Below are positions 38,646 to 48,630 of a stretch of 64,000 bases of DNA, piece by piece. The stretch's first letter is position 1. Every line of letters begins with the position of its first letter. Position numbers and translations under genes: made by a program. Below the pieces are notes generated by a model. It saw only the letters and a program-made list of their open reading frames with translations, was not told where the DNA came from and did not search any database. The stretch comes from a virus: positions 1-64,000 of IMG/VR virus record IMGVR_UViG_3300044835_000040; one strand, 5' to 3'.

Positions 38646-41156
38646 ATGGCTCAGCCTGTCGCCGAAGAACAGACCGTAGCCGCCCAGCAGCTCGAAGCTG
38701 AACCTCCTCCGCAGTCGCACGTCGCGGCCGTTGCTGCTGCGGCTGCCGCCGCCGCGCTCGTGACCGGCGCGCCGTCGGCGCCGACTGCGCCGTCGAAAGC
38801 CGCGGTGCGCGCTGCGACGAAGACGCTGCTCGACGGTGTGGACGCGCTGTTCCGAGCGCGCCGTCACGGGTTCGCCACGTACATCACGACGACGGCGCAG
38901 CACCAGATGCCCGGCATCGGCGCGGACAGGGTGAGCATGTTGGCCGCGGAGGAGATGCGCAACGAGGCTGAATTCCAGCGCAAGCAGCGCCAGCGTCTCG
39001 CCGAGGAGCTGCCGCAGGCGCTGCTGATCGCCGACCCGGCCAAGCGCGCTGAAGCCGTCGCGAACATCCTCGAACGCGAGAAGCGCTACATCGGCCAGCG
39101 CGAACAGGCCGCGGCACAGCGGCTGGTCGCCGCGCTCGAAGACGACCTGCTGAAGGCTGCGTCGCCGCTCGGCGCGTACTGGAAGCTCTCGCCGCTCGTG
39201 CGTGAACACTGCCTGCGGTGCCTCGCGATGGCAGGGAAGTTCTGGCCGTGGGAGGTCCTTGAAGCGCATCGGATGCCTGTGCACCCGAACTGCCAGTGCT
39301 CGAAGCTGAGCTTGGACGAGGCGGTGAACCAGGGCCTGATGACGCAGGACCAGATCCCGGCGAAGGGCGACGCCATCGCGCTCGCGACGCGACTGATGAG
39401 CGAAGCGGGGAGGCTCGAAGAGGCGCTGACGCACGAGGAGCAGCACGAGCTGGTCTCCGGCATGGAGCTGCAGGTGGTGGAGGCGTCGCTGCGCGAGATC
39501 CTGCGGTGGGGGAAGGGCACCGAGCATGGCGGCGAGTTCAAGCCGAAGTCGGGCGGCAACCCCGGCGCGGCGGTGCAGAAGGCGGCGCACCAGCTGCGTT
39601 TCGAGACGGCGCCCGCGGCGAGCGGCCGCACGGTGAAGCTGAAGGGCGAGTCGCATTGGATCCCGAAGGGCGAGGACTGGCAGCACAAGATCGGCTCGAA
39701 CGAGTACAGCTCGCCGTGGGGGACGACGCGGATCTACCGCAACGGGCAGCTGCTCTCCCAGAGCCATCACGACCTGACGGGCACGACGCCGATCGCGACG
39801 AAGCCGCACGATGGCGGCCCGTCGTTCTTCCCGGAGCTGGGCAGTCACGGGTTCGTGGGGCCGTACGTGCCGCCGCCGGAGCCGAAGATCACGCCGCGCC
39901 CGGCGCCGAAGGGTCTGGGCAAGGTGGGCATCCCGGACTACTCGGGCCGCAAGCTGGAGATCGGCAAGAGCGCGGGCGGCTCGACGGGCGCCAAATGGGC
40001 GTTCGACAAGAAAGGCAACCGGTGGCTGGTCAAGACCTACAAAGGCAACCAGGACCGTGTGGCGAGCGAGCTGCTGGCGAACGCGATCTACCGGGACCTG
40101 GGCGCGAAGGTCGCTCCGGCGGGCACCTACTACGCGAAGCTGGACGGCAAGCCGATCGTCGCGCTCACGTACCCGACGCTGGAGGGCGAGATCCGCAAAA
40201 TCAACTCGCCGAGCCGGGACCTGGGCAAGCACTACATGGCGGACGCGCTCGTCGCCAACTGGGACTTCGTGGGGCTCGCCGACGACAACGTGCTGTGGGG
40301 GCCTGACGGCAAGCCCGCTCGGCTCGATCAGGGCGGCACGTTCCAGTTCCGTGCGCAGGGCGCGCCGAAGCCCTACGGCGGCGTCCCGACTGAGGCGTGG
40401 ACGATGTTGCAGCCGAAGGGCCAGGGCTTCGGCAAGGTCGACGTGAGCGAGTCGGAAATGCGCGGGCAGGCCGCCAAGATCGCGGAGACGCTGACGCCGA
40501 CGCGCATCAAGCAGCTCGTGATGGCCGCACCGTTCGCCGACACGAAGATGGCGGGTGAGGTCGAAGCGGCGCTGAGGGAACGCGTGCAGTGGATGCGCGA
40601 CTTCAGCACGGGCGACGTGTCGCTGCCGCAGCCGTTGACTGGCGGTGAGATCGGCAAGCAGCTGCACGAGCACCAGCGGAACCTGGGGGCGTCCCCGGAG
40701 CAGCACAACGCGCTCGCGCGCTACACGAGCGACGAGGCTCTGCAGCGCCGGATGCAGGAACGGCTCCGCGCTGGGGAGAAGCTGTCGCTGGTGCAGAACG
40801 AGATGCGCAAGGGCATCGACAATCTGCTCGGGCGCGCTGCGACGCCGGAAGACCTGACGGTGTACCGGACGATGGATCCAGGGCAGCTCGGGGACCTGAG
40901 CAAGCTGGAGGGCAAGATCGTCAAAGACAAGGGCTTCGGTGGCGCCACGTCCTCGCGCGCGGCGGCGTCCGCGGCGCCGGGGATGCTGCAGATCCATGTT
41001 CCCGCCGGGTCGCGAGTCCTTCACGTGCACAGCCTCGAAGGCGTCGACAAGACCGACCCGCACAGCGAGCTGATGTTGCCTCGCGGCTCGCGGATGCGGG
41101 TGAAGGAAGTCGAGCGCCGCGGCAGCAAAACGATCGTCCACACGGTGCTCGTCTGA
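38646..41156 (+). CDS. MuF-like head protein fused to kinase-like and ADP-ribosyltransferase domains
   Basis: An 836-residue leaderless gene. The MuF-type head morphogenesis domain spans about 160-232, with CLRCLAMAGKFWPWEVL and HPNCQC (213-218). A GTEHGGEFKPKSGG motif near 291-304 ends the head part. Residues about 435-595 look like a HipA/PI3K-type kinase: Lys463, DALVANWD (Asp533, Asn538, Asp540), DDN (546-548) and LDQGG with Asp561. Residues about 690-836 fit an R-S-E ADP-ribosyltransferase: VYRTM (Arg741), GGATSS (765-770), HSELMLPRG (Glu808). The classical first Glu of ExE is His806, so activity may differ. A few copies would sit inside the head and enter the cell with DNA. Confidence 0.75.
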   Translation: MAQPVAEEQTVAAQQLEAEPPPQSHVAAVAAAAAAAALVTGAPSAPTAPSKAAVRAATKTLLDGVDALFRARRHGFATYITTTAQHQMPGIGADRVSMLAAEEMRNEAEFQRKQRQRLAEELPQALLIADPAKRAEAVANILEREKRYIGQREQAAAQRLVAALEDDLLKAASPLGAYWKLSPLVREHCLRCLAMAGKFWPWEVLEAHRMPVHPNCQCSKLSLDEAVNQGLMTQDQIPAKGDAIALATRLMSEAGRLEEALTHEEQHELVSGMELQVVEASLREILRWGKGTEHGGEFKPKSGGNPGAAVQKAAHQLRFETAPAASGRTVKLKGESHWIPKGEDWQHKIGSNEYSSPWGTTRIYRNGQLLSQSHHDLTGTTPIATKPHDGGPSFFPELGSHGFVGPYVPPPEPKITPRPAPKGLGKVGIPDYSGRKLEIGKSAGGSTGAKWAFDKKGNRWLVKTYKGNQDRVASELLANAIYRDLGAKVAPAGTYYAKLDGKPIVALTYPTLEGEIRKINSPSRDLGKHYMADALVANWDFVGLADDNVLWGPDGKPARLDQGGTFQFRAQGAPKPYGGVPTEAWTMLQPKGQGFGKVDVSESEMRGQAAKIAETLTPTRIKQLVMAAPFADTKMAGEVEAALRERVQWMRDFSTGDVSLPQPLTGGEIGKQLHEHQRNLGASPEQHNALARYTSDEALQRRMQERLRAGEKLSLVQNEMRKGIDNLLGRAATPEDLTVYRTMDPGQLGDLSKLEGKIVKDKGFGGATSSRAAASAAPGMLQIHVPAGSRVLHVHSLEGVDKTDPHSELMLPRGSRMRVKEVERRGSKTIVHTVLV

Positions 41157-42736
41157 TGGAATGGGACTTCCCGCTCCAGGTCGAATCTGACCGCGGCGGC
41201 GCCGGTCGCGACGACCCCGACAACCTGCTCGGCCCGGTCGCCACGGCGGTGCTCGACCCGGCGCCCGTCGTCGGCGAGATGCCGGAGGAGGAGCTGGCCG
41301 ACCCCGACTGGGGCGAAGCGGATCTGGATCTCCCGGAGGAGGCGGGGCCGCCGACACCGCGGCGCGTGCTGGAGGCGTTCGCCGAGTCGCTGCATCCTCG
41401 CGACCGGCTCGGAGAGTGGGCCGGGATCGGCTTCAAGGGCATCATCGACAAGCCCCTCGACGAGCCGCCGCTACCGCGCGGCCGTGTCAGCTCGGGGATG
41501 GTGCTCCGGGAGCCTGACGGCCGGACGTGGGTCTTCGAGCCGAAGGGTCACTTCGGCGGCTACGAGCACACGTTCCCGAAGGGGATGGTGGAGAAGGGCT
41601 ACTCGCCGCAGCAGAACGCGCACAAGGAGCTGTTCGAGGAGACCGGCCTGCGCGCGGAGATCACCGGCCACCTCGGCGACTACAAGGGCACGACCGGCGT
41701 CACGCGCTTCTACACGGCGACGCGTACCGGTGGCGAGCCGCTGCCGCCCGATCCGACGCCGTTCGTGGAGGGCAGCCGGGAGTCAGCAGCGGTGAAGCTC
41801 GTCACGCCGGAGGAGGCGCATGGCCTGCTGAACATGCCGCGCGACAAACGCGTGCTGAAGGACGCGCTGGCGGTGCAGGAGGGCACGTTCATGGAGGGCC
41901 TGCACCCGCGCGACCGCAATGGCAAATGGATGGACGCGGCGAGCAAAATCGCAGCGCACGGCAATCCCGCGGAGGTGGACACGCTGAGCGTCCACGCCCC
42001 CGGCGGGCAGCTCTCCCCGGAGCGCGAGGCGCTTCATCGGCAGATCATCCACGAGGCCATCGCCAACTCGGCTGAGCAGTCGCATCCCACGGCGTTGTTC
42101 ACCGCGGGCGGCGCTGCGTCGGGGAAGTCCTCACTGGTCAAGCAGCTGCACACGCCGATCGACAGCATCATGGTCAACCCGGATCTGATCAAGGAGAAAC
42201 TGCCGGAGTACCATCTGCTCCGCGAATCCGGGCACAAGGACATCGCCGCGCACGCGACGCACGAGGAGTCCAGCCACATCGCTGCGCAGATCGCCTCGAT
42301 CGCGATCAAGGGCCGCAGGAACGTGATCATCGACGGCGTGGGGGACAGCCAGTCGAGGAAGTTCGTCGGCAAGCTGCAGGCCGCGCACGATGCTGGGCAT
42401 CAGGTGACGGTCCGCTACGCCCACACGCCGGTCGACGCGGCGCTGGCGCGCGAGGACAGACGCCGCGAGCGCACCGGCCGCGCTGTCCCGCATGGCGTGC
42501 TCGAACATGCTCACCGCGAAGTCGCGCAGCGGTATCACGATGAGGTGCAGCATCTTCGCGGCGTCAAAGTCGAGATCTACGACACGAACGGGAAAGCCAA
42601 CTCGCAGGGCGACCGGCCCGCACCGAAGCTGATCGCCGAACACACGCCGGGTGGTGAGCGCGTCGTCAAGGACCGCGAGAAGTACGCTGAGTTCGTCGCG
42701 AAGCGACACCCGGCCGTCACGACCGCAGGCGAATGA
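41156..42736 (+). CDS. NUDIX hydrolase-like and zeta-type kinase fusion with two virion tags
   Basis: A 526-residue protein with a one-base overlap with the MuF gene. ESLHPRDRLGEW (77-88) precedes a NUDIX-like domain (about 110-235) whose box ends KELFEETGL; the Gly-Glu of the box is Gly-Tyr. A second tag EGLHPRDRNGKW (247-258) precedes a zeta/UDP-GlcNAc-kinase-like P-loop domain (285-470): GGAASGKSS (318-326), VNPDLIKEKLP, VIIDGVGD and RRRERTGRAVP. Zeta toxins phosphorylate UDP-sugars to block wall synthesis; no epsilon-type antitoxin is adjacent. Likely a virion-borne effector. Confidence 0.75.
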   Translation: MEWDFPLQVESDRGGAGRDDPDNLLGPVATAVLDPAPVVGEMPEEELADPDWGEADLDLPEEAGPPTPRRVLEAFAESLHPRDRLGEWAGIGFKGIIDKPLDEPPLPRGRVSSGMVLREPDGRTWVFEPKGHFGGYEHTFPKGMVEKGYSPQQNAHKELFEETGLRAEITGHLGDYKGTTGVTRFYTATRTGGEPLPPDPTPFVEGSRESAAVKLVTPEEAHGLLNMPRDKRVLKDALAVQEGTFMEGLHPRDRNGKWMDAASKIAAHGNPAEVDTLSVHAPGGQLSPEREALHRQIIHEAIANSAEQSHPTALFTAGGAASGKSSLVKQLHTPIDSIMVNPDLIKEKLPEYHLLRESGHKDIAAHATHEESSHIAAQIASIAIKGRRNVIIDGVGDSQSRKFVGKLQAAHDAGHQVTVRYAHTPVDAALAREDRRRERTGRAVPHGVLEHAHREVAQRYHDEVQHLRGVKVEIYDTNGKANSQGDRPAPKLIAEHTPGGERVVKDREKYAEFVAKRHPAVTTAGE

Positions 42737-45700
42737 GCGAGCTAGAGACCGTCATCCCGCACGACAGTGCGGACTACCTGGAGCGCAAGCCGATCCGGTA
42801 CAGCCGCAAGACGATCGTGCTCGACGACGGCTCGCAGTACGACCTGAACGCGCCGGGGCCGTTCGACCCGGCGACGACGCTCTACCAGACGCCGCTGGAT
42901 CCGGTCCTGGAGGCCGCGGTGTTCGAGACGGAGCTGCACCCGCGCTGGCCGAAAGGCTCCGGGCTCCGCTCGGGCGAGTTCATGCGCGTCGGCGAGCACT
43001 TCAAGAGCAGCGGCGTGGAGTGGGAGATCAGCCACATCGTCAAAGGCCACATCATCGCTCACCGGTACGCGACGCAGAAATCGGACGGGCCGCAGACGAA
43101 GACGTTCGAGGTGACGATGCATCCCGGCGAGGGGCACGCGCACGTCTCGGCGATTGAAGAGTTCGTGCAGGCGCCCGTGCCGAAGGGCAGCAAGTCTGGC
43201 GGCGGCACGGTGACGATCGTCAGCCCGTACGTCGACAGCAAGACGCACGACCCGTCGATCGCGGTCCCCTCCACGTCGAAGATCACGCCGGAGGAGTGGC
43301 AGCGGTTCGGGCGGCTGGATCAGCTTGTCTACGTCGAGCACCAGGAACGCTTCGGCGAGTACAAGGACTCGACGCAGACGCAGGCGCTCGTCGACGCGGC
43401 CTACCAGAAGTTCTCGAAGGCGGCTGCCGACATGGCGCGCAGCGCCTACCAGTCGCAGTACGGATCCTCCTCCGGGCACACGCTCTCGCTCGCGGATGGT
43501 CAGATCCACGGTGCGGCGCCGGAGCTGCGCGCTGAGGCGGTCGCGCTGCTCGGCGAGCACGCCGCGGCGGTGCAGTGGGATCTAATGAACCGCACGCACT
43601 CGCCGGACATCACGCTCTCGCACAAGTCCGGGCACGACAAGAGCTGGTGGCAGCAGAAAATCACCGACAAGCTGCCGGTGTTCTCGACGCTCTCGCAGGC
43701 GTGGGCGTACAAGAAGGGCGGCTTCGGCGGGCACGGCATGGTGACGCCGATGGCGATCCGGCATCTCGTGCTCTCGACGCAGAGCGCGAAGGCGTCCTCG
43801 TCGGCGTCCTCGTTCGCTGGGGAGAAAGAGGTCGCGACGCCGTACCGGTGGATCCCGGACGAGAGGTCGCTGCCGATCTCCGACGGCGATGGCTCGCAGG
43901 TCAAAGGGCTGAACTGGCTGGCTGGCGCGACGACGGTCCCGACGGGCGGCTCGGTCGCTGAAGCGCTCGTCGACTCGATCAAGAACGGGACGTATCTCGC
44001 GCCGGTCGCGCAGCCGCCGCAGATCACGATGGATGGCGCGAGCGGCAAGACATGGATCGATCCGCCGCCGGAGGCCGCCGACCCGAAGTTCGAGGGCGTC
44101 ACGCTGCCGACGGAGTATGGCGCGAAGATCCCGCCCGCGGACCTGCCGAAGGGCGTGCCGTGGAACAAGGTTGACGCTGCTGGCAACCCGGTCGCGCAGA
44201 CCGGTGAAGAGGCTGGCGCGCACGTCGGGCAGTACTTCATGGGGCTGGCTGGGACGCTCTACTGGATCGGCCCGGACCCCGGCGCTTCGGGCGGCTACCC
44301 GTACCACATCTTCAAGATCCAGAACGGCGAATTCACGTCGGAGAACTTCGGCTACAACGCCAACCAGCCGGGCTACTACACGAACAAGTCGTTCGACATC
44401 AGCAACTGGCTGGAGGTGCAGAACAAAGCGCCGGGCTTCGAGCCGTCGCTGTGGGGCGAGTCGCTGGACGCGAAGTTCCTGGAGACGTTCCAGCCGGGCG
44501 AGAAGTTCCTGCTGAACGGTACGGCGTGGGAGGTGATGCCGGGCGGCAACGGCGTGCAGGTCCCGGTGATGGATCTCAACTCGGGGCTGAAGGGCAAGAT
44601 CAACGGCACGTACAAGACGAGCTATCTCGTCCCGAAGGGCGAGGGCAGCAAGACGATCGATATGCCGTCGCCGGAGCACCAGAAGTTCCAGGAGGGCCAG
44701 TGGGTCAAGTCGGCGTTCGGTAAGGGGCTGGTCACGAAGGTCGAAGGCACCGAGGGCGTGGGGCAGCTCGTGACGGTCGAGCATGTTGGCGGTCCGTCGT
44801 CGATGAAGGCCGCGGAGTTCCCGGCGAAGGAGCTGTCGCTGTGGCCGCAGCAGGTGGGCGTGCCTGCGCTCGGGTCGACGTTCGAGCACGAGGGCAAGAA
44901 GGCGACCGTCACGAAGATCATGGCGTCCGGCAAGATCCAGGCGAACCTGAAACCGGGCAAGCTGCAGCTCTCCCCGCAGGACTTCGCTTCAGCGCACGGC
45001 CACCACGTCGTGCCGATCAGCTCGCTGCAGATCGAGCCGCAGAAGACGAAGCTGAAGGACATGGCGCCGGGGGACCTGTTCCACGGCTCTGCGGGCAACC
45101 AGACGATCCGGCCGTATCAGGTCGTCTACAAGGGCGAGGGCAGCAAAACGGTGTACGTGCAGAACCTCGACAACGGGCACGTCGAGGAGCTGTCGCGCAA
45201 CGTCAGCTACCGCCGTCTGACGCCGGTCGCTTCGGACTCCCAGATCCCGCACGATGATCAGCCGAAGGGCGCGCCGGTCAACCTGACCGGGCCGGGCGGT
45301 GTCGGTGCGGCGTGGGACCCCGCGAAGTTCGAGCCGGGGCCGTCGATCACCGCGCAGAACATGGCGGTCGGCGACTACTTCACGGGCACCTACAACGGCA
45401 TCGTCTACCAGAAGACCGAGGATACGCCGACGCACTCGAAGGTCGTCGTCGTCGACTCTGTGGGCACTGGCACCGAGGGCCAGCTACTCGAAATAGCGCA
45501 CGGCGGGACCCCGGCTCCGTTCGAGACGCTGGTGCCGAAGGCGCAGGGACCGCCGCCGGAGATCGCGTCGCCGAGCACGTTCGTGCCGGGCGACTACAAC
45601 TTCGGCCCGAAGGTGCACATCAAGGACATGCCGCTCGGCACGATCTTCCAGACCGAAGACGGCGAGCGGCACGTGATCTCGAAAGACGACGGTGGCGACA

Positions 45701-48354
45701 AGACGCTGCTCAGCCTCGACGACGGGCACGTCATCACAGTCGACAAGACGATGCTCGATGCCTCTCCGGAGGCAGTCCACACGACGCTCGTCCCGGACAC
45801 TCCGCAGCTGAGCACGCACAGCGATGGCTGGCAGACGGGGCAAACGCAAACGTCGAGCGTCGGTCATCTCGCGATCGGTGACCACTTCAAGTCCGCTTCG
45901 CCTGGGAACAACATCTTCGAGGTCACCGGGCCACCCGACGGGGAGGGCTTCGTCCCGGCGAAGCTGGTGGCGTCGTCGATGCTCAAACCGGTGATCGGGA
46001 AGGAGCTGCAGTTCCAGAAGGAGACGGTCGTGAGCACCGCTCACCCGATCCCCGGCAGCAAACCGGCGGCGCTGGAAGTCGAGGACCATTCGGTGCTCGC
46101 GGGGCCGCAGGCGACGCCGTTCGACCCGTCGAGCTACATCGAGAGCGACAAGATCAAAATCGGCGACATGGCGCCGGGCACGGTCTTCAAGACGGACTCG
46201 GTGAAGAAAGGGTCGCAGTACTACAAGCTCTCCGACGACGGCCAGCACACGACGAACCTACTGACGGGGAAGGTGTTCCCGGCGAAGCCGAAATGGCACG
46301 GCACGGTGATGGAGAAGCAGCGCACGCCGCACGTCGAGCACGAGTACACGCATCCGCCTAACTCGGCTGACCCGCCGGAAGACAGCGCGCCGCCGGAGTT
46401 CAAGTCGGTGCCGGGCACCATCGGCGCGCTGAGCAAGGGCGATACGTTCAAGGTGCCGGAGGGCTACTTCCAGGCGGGCAAGGAGTTCAAGGTCCACGAC
46501 ACCACGCCGCAGTGGCACCCGCCTGTGGGCCACCTGTCCGGCTACCACACGATTGAGGTGTCGAGCGCGGACGGCGTGTCGTCGATGGCGACGAACCTGA
46601 AGCTCGATCCGGCGCCGGAGGATCACGCGGACGGCACGGTGCTGAAGGACAAGGCGACGAACGTCACGCCGTACGCGCAGCTGAGCAAGGGCGACACGAC
46701 GACGGTCGAGGCGCTGCGCAAGGGCGACACGTTCTCGATCGCCACGTTGCCGGGGGTCTTCGAGGTCATCAAACCGGCGGGCAGGCCGAGCGACAACCTG
46801 GACGACACGACGAGCTACGCGGACGTGCAGGCGATCGAGGGCAGCGGCGCGCACATCGAAAACTTCTCCCTGCATCCGACGGGAGCGGTGCAGCTGCAGC
46901 AGAAGGCCGAGCACGTGATGCCGGTGTCGGTGCCGCAGACGTTGATCGACTCGCTGCCGGAGGCCGTCGAAAACGGCAAGCTGCAGGGGTTCAAGCAGGC
47001 GTCGGCCGGGGCGTACATCTTCACGCCGATCGAGAAGCTGCCCGCGGGCGCCATCGCCGAAGACGCGGCGGGCAAGAAGTGGCTCGTGAAGCAGCCGGGC
47101 GCGGTGCCGGTGCTGAGCAACGGCCTGTACAACTACCGCGTCCACGACCCGTCGATCAAACTGGCCGACACGGCGCAGGCGGCGTTCGGGCCGCAGGCGC
47201 CGTTCCAGGACTGGGCGGATCCGCTCGCGACCGAACCGGGCACGATGGAGCAGAAGGCCGCGAAGGCTGATCTCGTGCCGAACGCCGCGGAGATGCCGAT
47301 CGCGGGCCTGCACATCAAGGAGGGCGACTTCCTGCAGTGGAAAGGCAACGTCGCGAAGGTGCTGCCGCCGGACAACGCGAACGTGAAGGTCGAAGACGTG
47401 GTGACCGGCAAGCACTCCTACCTGTCGCAGTTGATCGTGCCGGAGAAGATCTCGCCGGGGCACACGGTCCCGGCGCCGGAGCCCGCGCCGCCGGAGCCGG
47501 AAGTGACCGCAGAGCTACCCGCTGCGCCAACGCAGTTCACGCACGCCGTCAAGGCTACGCAGTTGGCGGTAGGCGACAAGTTCACGCTCGCACCCGGTAG
47601 CGGGCACGTCTACACGGCTGGGATGGTCGGCTCAGAGATGGCGAAATACAAGGGCGACCACGGCGAGTGGCATAGCGCGATGGGCACGGTCTACACGCAG
47701 CCGGAGGCGGCTGCCGCGACAGCACCGGCCGCCGAGCCGCCGAAGGCCGCTGTAGATCCTGCCGAGCCACAGCCGGTACACACGGTCGAGGACATGGCGC
47801 CGCACCAGGAGGTGCCGCAGATCAGCGGCACGCAGATCCCGGATGCGCTGGCGCCGTTTGGGTCGCCGAAGGGCGCTGGTGGCGTGTACTCCCACATCCC
47901 GCTGAAGGAGCTGCAGGTCGGCCAGATGTTCACCGACAAGTCGGGCGAGGACTTCCAGGTGATCGGCCACCAGGGCGACAAGACGATCTACCGCTCGATG
48001 ACGACGAGCGCGCAGTTCTCGGCGGCCAGCTCGGGCAAGGTCAAGCTCACGGCGCTGCCGCCGGAACCGGGGCCGCACCTGAAGCCGGTGATCGCGGACC
48101 TGACCGCGAAGTACGGGTCGCTGGAGAACGTGCCGAAGCTCTCGCTCGAAGACGCCGCGACGAGCACGTCGGGCACGGGCGGCAAGGCGTCCAACCCGCG
48201 GCTCGGGCATCTGAAGTACGGCCAGATGGCGATGGACGGCCAGGGCCACAAGGTCGTGTTCCTCGGCAGCTGGCTGAACCGTGCGCTGGTGCTCGACGTG
48301 GCGGGCCAGCCGAAGCTGGCGCCCGCGGGCACGCGCGTCAAACTCCTCGGCTGA
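42733..48354 (+). CDS. giant virion protein with tandem beta-barrel-like repeats, 1873 aa
   Basis: ATGA overlap with the preceding gene. LHPRWPKGSG (68-77) is a variant of the tag seen in its neighbours and is followed by the first repeat-like FMRVGEHFKS. Residues 190-430 form a helical domain. From about 580 to the end, 13 or more units of about 80-100 residues start with a consensus L-x-(V/K/P)-G-(D/Q/T)-x-F, for example DMAPGDLFHG (776), NMAVGDYFTG (876), LAIGDHFKS (1046), LSKGDTFKV (1233) and LAVGDKFTL (1611). They resemble tandem SH3-like barrels, joined by Pro-rich linkers. Probably a structural or injected head/tail protein; I know no close relative. Confidence 0.7.
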   Translation: MSELETVIPHDSADYLERKPIRYSRKTIVLDDGSQYDLNAPGPFDPATTLYQTPLDPVLEAAVFETELHPRWPKGSGLRSGEFMRVGEHFKSSGVEWEISHIVKGHIIAHRYATQKSDGPQTKTFEVTMHPGEGHAHVSAIEEFVQAPVPKGSKSGGGTVTIVSPYVDSKTHDPSIAVPSTSKITPEEWQRFGRLDQLVYVEHQERFGEYKDSTQTQALVDAAYQKFSKAAADMARSAYQSQYGSSSGHTLSLADGQIHGAAPELRAEAVALLGEHAAAVQWDLMNRTHSPDITLSHKSGHDKSWWQQKITDKLPVFSTLSQAWAYKKGGFGGHGMVTPMAIRHLVLSTQSAKASSSASSFAGEKEVATPYRWIPDERSLPISDGDGSQVKGLNWLAGATTVPTGGSVAEALVDSIKNGTYLAPVAQPPQITMDGASGKTWIDPPPEAADPKFEGVTLPTEYGAKIPPADLPKGVPWNKVDAAGNPVAQTGEEAGAHVGQYFMGLAGTLYWIGPDPGASGGYPYHIFKIQNGEFTSENFGYNANQPGYYTNKSFDISNWLEVQNKAPGFEPSLWGESLDAKFLETFQPGEKFLLNGTAWEVMPGGNGVQVPVMDLNSGLKGKINGTYKTSYLVPKGEGSKTIDMPSPEHQKFQEGQWVKSAFGKGLVTKVEGTEGVGQLVTVEHVGGPSSMKAAEFPAKELSLWPQQVGVPALGSTFEHEGKKATVTKIMASGKIQANLKPGKLQLSPQDFASAHGHHVVPISSLQIEPQKTKLKDMAPGDLFHGSAGNQTIRPYQVVYKGEGSKTVYVQNLDNGHVEELSRNVSYRRLTPVASDSQIPHDDQPKGAPVNLTGPGGVGAAWDPAKFEPGPSITAQNMAVGDYFTGTYNGIVYQKTEDTPTHSKVVVVDSVGTGTEGQLLEIAHGGTPAPFETLVPKAQGPPPEIASPSTFVPGDYNFGPKVHIKDMPLGTIFQTEDGERHVISKDDGGDKTLLSLDDGHVITVDKTMLDASPEAVHTTLVPDTPQLSTHSDGWQTGQTQTSSVGHLAIGDHFKSASPGNNIFEVTGPPDGEGFVPAKLVASSMLKPVIGKELQFQKETVVSTAHPIPGSKPAALEVEDHSVLAGPQATPFDPSSYIESDKIKIGDMAPGTVFKTDSVKKGSQYYKLSDDGQHTTNLLTGKVFPAKPKWHGTVMEKQRTPHVEHEYTHPPNSADPPEDSAPPEFKSVPGTIGALSKGDTFKVPEGYFQAGKEFKVHDTTPQWHPPVGHLSGYHTIEVSSADGVSSMATNLKLDPAPEDHADGTVLKDKATNVTPYAQLSKGDTTTVEALRKGDTFSIATLPGVFEVIKPAGRPSDNLDDTTSYADVQAIEGSGAHIENFSLHPTGAVQLQQKAEHVMPVSVPQTLIDSLPEAVENGKLQGFKQASAGAYIFTPIEKLPAGAIAEDAAGKKWLVKQPGAVPVLSNGLYNYRVHDPSIKLADTAQAAFGPQAPFQDWADPLATEPGTMEQKAAKADLVPNAAEMPIAGLHIKEGDFLQWKGNVAKVLPPDNANVKVEDVVTGKHSYLSQLIVPEKISPGHTVPAPEPAPPEPEVTAELPAAPTQFTHAVKATQLAVGDKFTLAPGSGHVYTAGMVGSEMAKYKGDHGEWHSAMGTVYTQPEAAAATAPAAEPPKAAVDPAEPQPVHTVEDMAPHQEVPQISGTQIPDALAPFGSPKGAGGVYSHIPLKELQVGQMFTDKSGEDFQVIGHQGDKTIYRSMTTSAQFSAASSGKVKLTALPPEPGPHLKPVIADLTAKYGSLENVPKLSLEDAATSTSGTGGKASNPRLGHLKYGQMAMDGQGHKVVFLGSWLNRALVLDVAGQPKLAPAGTRVKLLG

Positions 48355-48395
48355 CGCAGCGACCATCGGTCGCTATACTCTGTCTCGCAACCGAT
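48351..48395 (+). promoter_or_regulatory. class A promoter/operator 6
   Basis: CTGACG (48351-48356) as a weak -35, 17 bases, TATACT (48374-48379). The perfect palindrome GCGACCATCGGTCGC (48359-48373) fills the spacer. CAACCGAT (48388-48395), then the exact GGAGGTGCGAGATG leader. It overlaps the stop of the giant gene. Confidence 0.85.
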
Positions 48396-48411
48396 CAACT
48401 GGAGGTGCGAG

Positions 48412-48630
48412 ATGAAGGTAGACATGCTGATGCGGACAAAGGACCAGCCGATCCTCGTGGACGTGCAGGTGCGCGAGTCGAGCCACCGGCCGGGCAGGCT
48501 GAAGGTCTCGTTCGTGGTGCTCGACGCCGAGGGCGCCCCGCTCATAGCCAAGCGCAACAGCAAGCCGTCGACGGTGCCGCTGCCGCTGAACGACCGCGGC
48601 ATGGCTGACTTCAGGCTGGAGATGAACTAG
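48412..48630 (+). CDS. hypothetical early protein, 72 aa
   Basis: First gene of the early island at 48.4-51.4 kb, at an exact class A leader. Beta-rich small protein (KVDMLMRTKDQPILVDVQV, LKVSFVVLDAEG, MADFRLEM), perhaps a barrel. Function unknown. Confidence 0.6.
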   Translation: MKVDMLMRTKDQPILVDVQVRESSHRPGRLKVSFVVLDAEGAPLIAKRNSKPSTVPLPLNDRGMADFRLEMN

